This document shows positions 9,827 through 20,798 of a DNA stretch of 64,000 nucleotides, in pieces. The notes beneath the pieces were generated by a model. It was not told where the DNA came from. It saw only the letters and a list, made by a program, of their open reading frames with translations, and made no database searches. The stretch lies in contig JAZKJV010000297.1 of the NCBI GenBank assembly GCA_037367405.1, forward strand, positions 558,001 through 622,000, in the 5' to 3' direction. The translations under genes were made by a program, and so were the position numbers. The stretch's first letter is position 1. The number at the start of each line of letters is the position of its first letter. Origin of the DNA: Ottelia alismoides (taxonomy: Eukaryota; Streptophyta; Magnoliopsida; Alismatales; Hydrocharitaceae).

Positions 9827-11330
9827 GTCCGTGACCAGGGACTTAAGTGTAAGGATTTACAAAATTTTCTTGCAATCAGGTCCCTGACTAGGGACCTAGT
9901 TGAAAGAATCTCGTTATCTTTTGTTGTATTTTTTACATTATTATTTAGAATTTGCAGACATCATGGACACTATTTTAACATTGTATTATTTTTATCATTT
10001 TATATGCTTCGATATTTGAGGATATTTGTAACAATTCTTTTGAATTTTATTCTCCGATCTTCGAGCCGTTTTGATTTCTTTTCATGTCATTTCTCGAGCT
10101 CGATGCTTGAGTAGTTTCTCTACCATATAGTATCACTATTCCTCTATTATTTTCACTTATTATATTGTAGATAAATTGATTGAAAATTATCTCTTTTGAA
10201 ATTATGTAAACTTTTGAAAAATAAAAATCAAATAAAAAAGAATAAAAATCAAAAAGAGTTTTCTTGCTAAAGAATATAAGAAATAAAAATCACAAAATTA
10301 TTTTCTTCATTCAAAAAATTAAGCATGATTTTCCGTCTCATTGTTTTCGACCCAGGGAACAACTGCATGGATAAATAAAGAAAGTGAACACACCATTTTT
10401 AGGAGAGAAACTGATTCTTCTTCATATTTCACTATCTCGCCAGAAAGGTGATCCCCTCCTGGCCCTGCTGGAGGAGAGCTACAACCACTCTTCGTAGGAG
10501 AAGAAGATCCACCACCTGCTCCGCGATTTCGAGGAAGAATAGTGGGAAGAACTTGCTTTACAGTTTTGCGCACGCGACGTGTCTGAATGGCCACGATCGC
10601 GCAACGCCTTCTAATCGTGGCTGCTCGCTGAACCAATGGAAGAATATCAAAGTAGACCATGAAGCTCTAGGGAAATTCAAGCTTGCTTCCAGGATTCATC
10701 TTTATTACATTTAAGTCCCTGACCAGGGACTTAAATGTAAAGATTTACAAATTTTTCTTACAATTAGGTCCCTGACTAGAGACCTAGTTGAAAGAATCTC
10801 GTTATCTTTTGTTATATTTTTTACATTATTATTTAGACTTTGTGGACATCATGGACACTATTTTAACATTGTATTATTTTTCTCATTTTATTGTCGATAT
10901 TTGAGGATATTTGTAACAATTCTTTTGAATTTTATTTTTCGATCTTCGAGCCGTTTTGATTTCTTTTCATGTCATTTCTCGAGCTCGATGCTTGAGTAGT
11001 TTCTCTACTATATAGTATCACTATTCCTATATTATGTCCACTTATTATATTGTAGATAAATTGATCGAAAAATATCTCTTTTGAAAATTATGTAAAATTT
11101 TGAAAAATAAAAATCAAATAAAAAGAATAAAAATCAAAAAGAGTTTTCTTGCCAAAGAATATAAGAAAAGTAATAAAAATCACAAAATTATTTTCTTCAT
11201 TCGAAAAATTAAGCATGATTTTCTGCCTCATTGTTTTCGACCCAGGGAACAACTGTATGGATAAATAAAAAAAGTGAACACACCATTTTTAGGAGAGAAA
11301 CTGATTCTTCTTCATATTTCACTATCTCTC
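9827..11330. repeat. x-y modules of array copy 2 (y1' 9827-10446, x2' 10447-10714, y2' 10715-11330)
   Basis: This aligns with 661-2165. It starts inside the left palindrome of module y1 (AAGTCCGTGACCAGGG) directly after ATAATATACAAG, which marks the duplication breakpoint. Module x1 is missing here. Module x2' keeps the open minus-strand frame of 113 residues (10319-10660). Confidence 0.8.
10705..10740. repeat. Perfect 17-bp inverted repeat with 2-base centre
   Basis: Arms TTACATTTAAGTCCCTG (10705-10721) and CAGGGACTTAAATGTAA (10724-10740) are exact reverse complements around AC. The homologous sites at about 1543-1578 and 655-685 have decayed. A very similar palindrome is at 62076-62109 in another LTR. 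A second, shorter one with arms around AGGTCCCT lies about 30-50 bp downstream of each y start. Confidence 0.9.
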
Positions 11331-13211
11331 CTAGTTGGTGTGAATTTTGTTTGATTAACTAAAATTTTCTTCGAACGATTTTTCTACAACTGACATCTCT
11401 ATTCTTTTTTATCACTGACCAAAACTCAGTTATCGGCCACTAAGACTATTTCCTTGCAGGTGGTTATTTTTTCATCATTACCATGCTCTTCAAATTCTTT
11501 AGTGTACTAGGTGACTCTCTACTAGTGTCACGAACTTTTAAATTTCATCTTTCGGAAATCGGGAGATGATTCTCGGGTATTTCTTCTTTTCAAGAACCCC
11601 TCCAACTTCTCAATTGGCTCTATCGTTATGGTAAAGTATTTACTTTATAGACAATATACATAATAAAAATTCTAAGTTGTAGCAATAGTGCAAAGGCCAT
11701 GTTATCCCAATTAGGTACACCTCTATCCAGCTAACCAAGACGGTCGCTATATTGTGAATCAAATTGGTGAATTTGAAGCGAATCCAGTCTTGGTGGTTGA
11801 AGATGTGTTAAAAGATTACAAGGATTGCCTGGCCTTTTATAAGTTGAACTACTTCAAAGTAGATAAGAGTTAACTAATTACTTGCACCTTTATAGGGATG
11901 TAAGAAGATTGTCGTCATGCACATCAAATCGGTGAAGTGATTGAGAATTATGGGTCAGATTGGAACGATAGGGATCATTGGAATTACAACATCAAGCAAA
12001 CAAAATTATCACATAACATTATTTATACACAAAAGATATAAACGATAATGTAACCACAAGAGACATAAAAATTTGGGGTGCCAACTCTCCTAGTTAAAAA
12101 ACACAACTTAAGTCTCTAAACTTAAGTTTTTAACCTAACCAGATCACATGATCCTTTCATATACTACTTATGTAGGTAGCTCAACCGTATTACAATAAGT
12201 GGTTTATGCGGACAACTCAACCCATTACAATAAGTTGTTTATGGGGATATCCCTAACCGTATTACACAAGTACAATACTCCTTTAAAGTTCTCTATATAT
12301 ATGCAATGTTATGTAAGGTGCACAGAAGAGGTCTCTTACACATCAAGGAGTACGCCATAAGACAATTTTCAAAATTCCAGAAGGCTTGAATGCATTGCAC
12401 AACAAAAAGTCTCTCAAGAACACTCTCAGGAGGAATCGAGTTGAGAAAGATGAGTAATAGTTTTCTTTTAGCACTAGAAGAATGAGAGTGAATGAATAAG
12501 TTGTGTAAGGAATAAGCGTAAAGTACATTATAATGAATGGAAATGAAATAGAAAGGCTTTTATTTTATAACTCTCTAAGTTAGTTGTTTTAAGGAGTTAT
12601 TAAACGTTACTTAGTGAAAAGGTATAATCACTAATAAAAGTAGATGTTGCCATCTGAAATGAGCACCCATGCTAATAATTAATCATTTAAAAAATACTCG
12701 GGCCACCTGCGATCGCAAGTTGACACAAAATAAAAAATTTTGAATTAGTCCGAGGAGCAATGATTGGCTCTATTACGAATAAGATTCTCAATCTTGATGA
12801 GATCTAATAAGAGTAGCAATGAGTAAGTGGGAATGGTGTCATAAAAATTCTTTGACTAAAGATCAAGTTAGTTTGCTAGTTCTTAGAAGCAAGATAGGGA
12901 TTCGTCATTCATTTTCTCTATTTTGTAAAGTCACAACCATAGGGATGTCACCTTGATATGATCTTTCATTATGCAATCTGTCCTTGAATTCTTACTTAGA
13001 TTCATCATTTGACTCCTTATCAACTATGTCATAGAACTCATCATTGAGTTTGTCATAAGATTCATTATCAGATCCAAGCTTTGCCAAACTCACAAGAATA
13101 TGAGTCACACTTTAGTGCTTTCAAATTGTCTAGAAAATAAAGTCATACTCCAATTTGTGTTTTAAAGCACGACACGATCCATCTATTATTCATTAGAGGA
13201 ATAAGGGTGGA
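11331..13211 (+). mobile_element. 3' internal region of unnamed plus-strand element, array copy 2
   Basis: Twin of 2166-4071 with scattered substitutions and small indels, including a shorter AT microsatellite. It ends in the polypurine-like AGAGGAATAAGGGTGGA. The 50 bases from 13212 to 13261 are the cut LTR start. No coding capacity is visible. Confidence 0.45.
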
Positions 13212-13261
13212 TATTAAAGAATCCAAAATTGTCCTTCGCTAATTACATGAAATTACAACGA

Positions 13262-16200
13262 TGTTTGTTATAGGTGAGAAAATTCAGATTAATCAAAACA
13301 ACCACTTAATTGATATTCAATTAAATGCAAGCGGTCAAATTTATTTTACTTAGGCAAGTACAAGGTCGAACTCAGGGAGTCCACTGTCTCCTTAGATGAA
13401 TTTTCAGATAATAAAGATACTAGGTTTTCTAGGGAAATTTTTGTATATTTTGTTGGAAAAGGATGATGAAATACGGACGCAAGATGTCAATTTTAAGATT
13501 AAATTAGCCAACAAAAGAAAATCCCAATTAACGTGCAAATTCACCAAAAATATATAAAGCTAGTTTTCCTTAATTATTCGTATAGTGAAAATATGTAACA
13601 TACTTTTTGTATTTTTATAATATAAAATGCAATAACAAAATCTGGACACTTTTTATGGGTTTTCCTACAATTATTTGTGCAAATAATGTGCAAAAATTAT
13701 GAAAATCTAGCAGATTTGGGATTTTTTCGATACACACTAAAATCATGGCAAGTTAGATATAGACAAAGTGATTTTTGAGGAATTAATTTTAATAAATAAC
13801 AAACCTAATTAATTTCTAGAACTAAAATTATCCTAGATATGTCTAACGAGGCTCTATATAGGAAAAATTTAAATCTTGAAAATATTAAGTTTACAACAAA
13901 TTTAAAATTAATCACTTCAATCACCAAATAGTCTATTTGACCATAGATATGCATGCAAATAAATTAATTTGTGGGCTTGTGATAGAACATAGTTAAGTCT
14001 ATAAGTTGTGAATTTTCAAGAATTTTTCGAGCAATGGGTGAATTATTGTGAATTATAAAGCTCGCAGTGGGTAAAGTATGCAAATAATTACCAAAATAAT
14101 ATTGATAATCAATCAAAACTCATAAAATTACATTAACCATCCATACTATGGAGAATTAAATCTTTTACAATGTGCAATTTTTGGAATCAAAATATGATGT
14201 GAAAAAGACACCTTAATTAAAGTACAAAAACATGGGTATATATACAATACAATAAATAAACTAAATAAAAGAAATATGAACTAGGAATAACGTGTAATTA
14301 ACAAAGCCCGCTAGGTGTGCTATGCATGTGTACACTAGTCGACGGGATCTTGGTGTCATTCTCCAAAACTATCGGGGCATGGTTACAATTTTTCATGCAC
14401 CCCATGTGCAAGCATGTGCAGGTAGCGAGGTTCGGAGGTAGTCTTAGACCAAGGTTGAGGCGCGGGCTCCCAACCTCCGGTTGTCCCTCCACAATAGCTT
14501 TGGCAGTGCCGAAGCACTAAGCTCGGTGGATGGTGAAGTGGCGGCTTTGTGCCTGTCCGATGGAGACCGGATTAATGGACTTGTCTTGGTTGTTGTGAGA
14601 GGTTGGTGATAGATCTCAGTATATGAGATGGTGACTACGATCGAAGGTGAGCGACAATGGAGAGTAACAATCAAGTTGATGCTCAACTGAGGTTGTGAGA
14701 ATCTATGATGATTGGCGATGGCAGCGTGGTGGCGTGGCATGTAGGGCGGTCGATGGGTTAGGTAAACACATGTGTAAAAGGTGATGATGATGTGGTGCAC
14801 AGAGGGTGAGATGATGGTGAAGGTGTGAGGGTATGTGGCGGAGAAGATGTTTTGCCCCCGTCGATGGCTATGAAGAGGAGCATGGACCGGAGAGTGTGGA
14901 GCGACAAAGAGTGAAGGGGGTCGAGGAGCTTGTATGGCAGAGGTGTCTTAGATCTTGGGGGTGGTGCACATCGGCGAGGATAAAAATGATTGGGGCGTGA
15001 AGGTTGAGAAGATTAGAGGAGAACATGGGAAATTAAGTGGAAGAAGAAGAGGAGGAAGAAGAAAAGAGATAGAGATTCACCTGAAATGGGTCGCCTGAAG
15101 GGGGTGGAGCTTGACGGAGCTCCATCATCGCCTCAAGACCTCAGTGATGAGGTCAAATCTCAATCAATTGCAGGAGGGGGTAGCTGAAACGATGAAGGTT
15201 GGTTCGTCGGATTTCGCATAAGGTAGAAAATAATATTCACTCTCCGATGGTTGCGCTCACTGTCACTGGTGCAGTTGGGACTTCAAGCTCCTTCTTATGA
15301 ACAAATGGCAGATGGTTGTGGCTGTTGAGGAGATGTGATTTTTAAGGAAGGGTTTGGTTTCAGTGGTGATCGCAGTGACGTGGAGATGGTTGGGGAGAAG
15401 GCTGAGTCATCAGGGAAACGTGGATGGTTGGGACGATGGGATGGAGGTGGTTGTGATTCATCCACGGAAGGTAGAGCAGCGGGTGCTGTCGGAAAAGTTA
15501 GGAGGAGGAAGATGAATCCATGACCTTTTCGATCGACCGACGGATGAGACATGTGACAGAAGAAATAAAATAAATAAAAATAGGAATAAAAAGGAATAAA
15601 TGAGATAAAGGGGGTGAATTGTGACGGTTCCATAGATGCCACGTGTTGCTCCTTGAAAACTTAGAAATAAATAATAAAATAAAAATCAGCAAAAAAAAGA
15701 AATGAGGTCAAATAAAAAAGTAGTCTTCGTGAAGTTGTTCGTCTCGTTGAGATATACAACTTTTCAAGGGACCAAAACTAAAAGAGATCACATGTACACA
15801 TATTTTTGATGACACCCTATAGATATACAATACCTATATTTTTGTATTTTATGATATTTTTGTACCTTTTAAATAAAATAAAAATCAAAGTAAAATCCAA
15901 AATAAAATCAAATAAAATATAAAATAAATGTTTACACATTACTCTAGTTTTTGATATTTTTAGTAATTAAAAAAATAAAGAAATAAAAAAAGAGACATGT
16001 ATGCATACTCTATGTACAGACTTAGAGTGATTTATTTTCTTAGATTTTTACTCAATTTTGATCTGATTTTTTTTCATATTTTATTAAAGGATAAATCAAT
16101 CAAAATAAATGAAAATAAATAAATAAATAAGAATTATTTTTTACATAAAATAACAAGATCAAAATTAGTTAATATATACAATTTACAATGAGGACCCAAC

Positions 16201-16679
16201 ACCAAAGCTTCACATGAACTCTGATTTATTTGAATTTGGTCTTATTTTGTAGATAATTAAATGTATATCAATTCAAAAGTAAGTAGTATTCCATAGGAGA
16301 CTGCATGAGAGATATTTGTGTTTATGCCTTTTTGTCTCCAAACTATGGTTCGGGTTTATTCATCAAATATACATGTTAGAATTTTTTAGGTATTTTTCTT
16401 TTGCTAATGTTTGTAATATGTACACAATAAAGTTGATTTTAATTTATTTGTAGTTAGTTTAAAATAACTAAAACTGAGGGAAGTTATGGATATATAGAGG
16501 CGACAATGTACAAGATTTTTGGGAGTCTTATATAATGCAATTATGCATGCTAAAACATGGATGTTATTTTATATACGCATGAATTATAAAACTACAATAT
16601 AGATGAATAAATGCAATTAAATACTGGGAAATAAAAGATATATTTTCAACTTTTAGAGTGATGAATCACCGATTCGTCA
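13262..16679 (-). mobile_element. Athila-type LTR, array copy 2 (3,418 bp)
   Basis: Same length and edges as 4122-7539, with 1-2% substitutions and a few small indels (for example 2 bp lost near 14941). The conserved LTR-end block is at 13351-13380. The close match between the two LTRs dates the tandem duplication, not the element's insertion, because both are copies of one 3' LTR. Confidence 0.75.
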
Positions 16680-18576
16680 ACCCCTTTTACTTGAACATAG
16701 CTCGCCCCCGAGCAACTAAAATGAATGCATACGTGAAATGATATTGAGTTTCATACCAAGGTCATGAACAAAAGGTGAAAATGGAGCTCGACTCGACCTT
16801 TGGATTATGGTGGAACTCCTTAAGGGAATTAGGGTTTTGAGTACAACAATCTTCGAGTTATACAAGTCATTATTCAGACCTGACTCAGAAGTAATCTTAG
16901 ATCAGCCTCCTCCCAAAGCATCCCACATGAACATCGAATAACTATCTCTGGTGTTTGAAGGGTGTTAGCTTTTCCCATCCAAGATGCTAAACTACCACGT
17001 AATCTCCTCCTTCGGTAACTCATCCTCAGGGAGTTAGGTATTTCCTTCTAAGTTCAGGAACGTGCTACGAGTGGAGGGAGAGGTATGGAAGAAGGGGAAA
17101 AGAAGCGAAAAGTAACCAGTGTAGTTAACTCTCCCATGGAAGCTTGGTTGGTGTAGCTAAGTCTCCACCAGATCTGCAGGCTGTCTGAAGCTTGGACCAT
17201 TGTGGTCAAATGTTGTTCTTTTTGGTATTGACTTCTTTTTGGTAGGAATTGTGGTTGTTCTGCATTGAACTTTTCTGCCTCGAAGGGTATAGAATCTTAT
17301 ATTTTACCCATGTTTTGGTTCTTAGAAAAATTATGCTACAATGCATCCCTCATCTGGAGCTTTATTTCAACCTTAAACTCTGATCTTTAGATGTCCATGC
17401 TACCAAAGAAAAAGACACATGATCTTCCAACACTTAGTTTGAATTGAGCTAAGTATGTTGTGCAATGTACATATTAGTTCCTTATCCAAGAGTCTACTTG
17501 GAATGAGCCGACCAGGTTAGACATTACGAGTCAAAGTCTATACATTGTCTTGTGAAACTTGGAGAATTAAGTCTATGACATGAAGTTTCTAAGATTCTAC
17601 TTCTTAATGAAGTTCCTTTCAAACTTAAGTAGAGTAAGGTCAAGTCAAGTCCACTCTCGATTTTTACTCATGACTCGATTCAAAACTTGCTGACTTTCCA
17701 CTTTGCATATACATGTTATGCTAATGAAATACAAATGAAATGGAATACATACGAATGAAGTGCAAAATTTTTTTACAAGAATGAATGAGAAGTCAGTTTT
17801 ATTTGACATTTTTTGTTACATATCCTATTTTACAATAATTTGCACAAAAATATTATTTATAAGGATTTTACAAAAATTTTACAAATAGAGCACTATTTTC
17901 ACAACTCCTGCAAATTATACATATTTTACATTGTTCAAAGTAGACCTATTTACATGTATTTTACACATTTTACAAACACACACATTTTTTAATTTTTTAC
18001 CCATTTTAACCATCTCATATTATTGAATTTTATATACATAAAAATACGTGAAAGTACGAGCTATGGGTAAAGTATATATGTAATATATTCACACCCCATG
18101 TACTTAGCTTGTGTTATGTTCTTAGAGCACAAAAAGAGAGAAAGAGACATAACTCGTGCTATGCATAAGAGTGGAAAGAATAGAAGTCGACCTGCCACCA
18201 TATATTTAGGCTCTAGTCAGCCTAAGTGTAGAAGAAGAGCAAAACTGGGGTAGTCAAGGTTAAAAGGAGAAGAAATGGATGAATGAATATATTGGGTGGG
18301 CATCAGTCCCCCCTATGCTTAGGATTTGGTCAGCCTAAGTATAGAAGATGGAGTAAGTGTGAGAACTAATGGGGTTGGGGAATGCATAGAGGAATAAATG
18401 AAAAAGAAAAGAAGGTACGACTCGGGTCACTATCCCCTCTATACTTGGGATCTGGTCATCCTAAGTATAGCCGTAAAATGGAAATGATATGGAACCGGGG
18501 CAAGTGATACGAATCACAGGAGAGGGAGGGGACAAAAATGAAGAAAAACTATACAAGTTGAGTGATAATATACAAG
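16680..18576 (-). mobile_element. Truncated Athila-type 3' noncoding region, copy 2
   Basis: Twin of 7540-9427 including the hairpin row, and ending ATAATATACAAG at 18576. Unlike copy 1 it has no 309-bp insert. The following CATCAAGATGG is new sequence, so this is the right-hand edge of the tandem array. Confidence 0.75.
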
Positions 18577-20249
18577 CATCAAGATGGTTTGTAATAAACC
18601 TTCTTGCATGAACAAGGTGCACGAGAATAAGGAGGTTGTTGGACATGCGAGCCCACGACGAACCATTATGCAATAAATGTTATTGCAAATATCATTATCT
18701 GATTTGAAATGAAGAATAATTAATTTGCATAATAGGCCCCTCAGTACAATCAGGGTTATGTACCATGGCCATCTTAATGATCATACAACTATTGATTCGA
18801 TTATTGAATCATAGAGGCTGGTGCTTGGATGAATATCTAAAGAGTTAGATTGAGGACTTGTTAAGCATCATCAAAAGAGTATTAAGAGATGATATCAAAC
18901 CTAAGAAGGAGATGGAAATCCTTTCTCTAAAGGCTGATATTTGATCGACCTCTTGATGCAGGTATGTTGTCAAGATCGAGATTTGATGTGCTACTATATG
19001 TATGAGTATGTACATTTGGCAGACTAATAGGCTGATGACCTAATCGAGGTCTATACACTATCACACTGATGTGCATGTAAGGGTATATGAGTAACACAAT
19101 CTCTCAAAGGGATCATATAGGTTCGTTTACTGAACCGGAAGACATGAGCTCACTCGTGAGATATTGGGAAGAATTAAATTTCATGCACGGTCATCTCGCT
19201 TTGGAAGCTTAACTGAATTTGTAGGTTTGATATATGCTTTTGAAAAGTATATGATCAACACCTGGGTGTGATATATGTTTTTTGGAAAGTGTATGATCGA
19301 TTGTATAACCATGACGCTTCCATTCCTAGGGAGTGATGAAATAAGTCTGGATTTAGTGACCCCTCTCAATGAAGAAGTGATCTCATCTTAGTCCAAATGT
19401 TGGACATTGATCTAAATGTGATTCATATGCAATGAGAAGATTAGATTTATGGTCTTGATTTTATTAAGCATCTATGAGAGATCCAGAAGATATGGATTTA
19501 AGATGTGATCTCAAGATCCAAGCCACTATACATGGAACAATATAATCGCCATGTCCTTATCTCTAAGTATCCGTAGAGAAAACGCATTATCCCTGAAAGA
19601 GTTCATGGATAATTTCATTATTGATATTATATATCTGAGCATTGAGAAAATTGATAATTAAATGTGCTTTAATTTTCACGAATAATATGAATTTGACTCA
19701 TATTATAAGGAGAGTTATCTTAGATCATTAAACACGATTTATTTATTAAAGATGTGAATAATGTGAACATGATTCATATTATTTGGGCAAATGAGAATAG
19801 AGATCCAATATGATTAAATGTGGTTTAATTGTCATGGATATGAATAACGTGGATAACACTATCCATGTTAATCATATATATTGTAAATGTGATTTATAAT
19901 ATATAAGAGCTAATTGTATTTTAAATTTGTTAATTAAATATTGATGTGAATTATATTCACATTGGACAATTAATTGAAGATATAGTTTACATTTTATTTT
20001 GGATTGTGCATGTGATTCAAAAATTTTCAATGACATGATTGCAATGTTCATGAAATAATTATGATTTTTTATGTAATAATTTATAACAAGTGTTGTTGTA
20101 AATAATGGAGATTTCCATAGAATAATGTAATCTCGTGATATTACATGAAGATTGCCCCTTCGTACTTAGAGAGGGTGGACGACCACCAATCCCATTAGGA
20201 AAGGGTGGTCGTCCTCCCCTCTTGATGGAAGGCAATCTTACTTCCATTA
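18577..20249. other. Unassigned AT-rich region
   Basis: About 1.7 kb with no convincing reading frame. Possible LTR-like starts (TGTTGGACATG at 18637, TGTTGGACATTG at 19398) could be the left edge of the copia LTR whose promoter follows, but no matching right LTR is in the window, so I cannot place the edge. The two phrases GATATATGCTTTTGAAAAG and GATATATGTTTTTTGGAAAG near 19230-19285 are an imperfect direct repeat. Nothing else was recognised. Confidence 0.4.
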
Positions 20250-20434
20250 TCTCCATGTATGTTTGATTTAATTTAAGATTAAATAATATTGATCTATCAA
20301 TATATATTTAACCTAAATTAAATTAATTGTTGTTGTGTTTTTACAATAAAATCTTGTCCATTGAAAGAAGCACAAATCAATCTCATCCATTGATTTTGTG
20401 TAGTTCGTGGATTGTGATCCATTGACTTTCAAAA

Positions 20435-20446
20435 TATAATAAATAG
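20435..20446 (+). promoter_or_regulatory. TATA box of the copia LTR
   Basis: TATAATAAATAG lies about 30-40 bases ahead of the CT-rich leader (CTCTCTCCTTCTC). By position this is the U3/R boundary of the copia LTR. Confidence 0.55.
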
Positions 20447-20793
20447 AAGGGCACCTCTTTCTCCTCAAGAGACAGTAACAACATAAGTCTCTCTCCTTCT
20501 CTCTCTCTACATGTCAACCCTCTCTCTTTGTGACCGTCCACCATGGAGCCCTAGAGAGAGTCGCCATCGCCCTAGCATCGTCGTTATGTTGTCAGATTGT
20601 TTGTTCGTGGATCTCTGTCTCCTTCAGTATGCCTCTCTTGTGAAGAAGACATCTGATCTCATGTGATGAGATCAGGAGATTCACCGCTTGGATCATCAAC
20701 ATGGAGTGCGAGAAGCACACCTCTTTCCATTAAATCGGACTTGAGACAAGTTGTCTCTTCGTTTAGAGATTCGATCACAACCACACTTCAAGA

Positions 20794-20798
20794 GGTAA
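20794..20798. repeat. Target-site duplication of the Tekay element, left
   Basis: GGTAA directly precedes the 5' LTR and is repeated at 31721-31725 directly after the 3' LTR. A 5-bp duplication is what Ty3/gypsy integrase makes. Confidence 0.9.

Larger units (their letters stand above)
20250..20798 (+). mobile_element. Copia 5' LTR, promoter part (interrupted by Tekay insertion)
   Basis: The segment carries a TATA box, then a CT-rich leader typical of plant LTR transcripts, and is cut at 20798 by the Tekay element. The LTR resumes at 31726 and ends near 31912, directly before a tRNA-Met primer site. The left LTR edge is not resolved. Confidence 0.6.

Noticed and set aside
18577..20249. Possible copia 3' coding end (RNase H) left of the Tekay element
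   Set aside because: Short translated pieces did not match RNase H blocks in any frame I tried, so the region is left unassigned.
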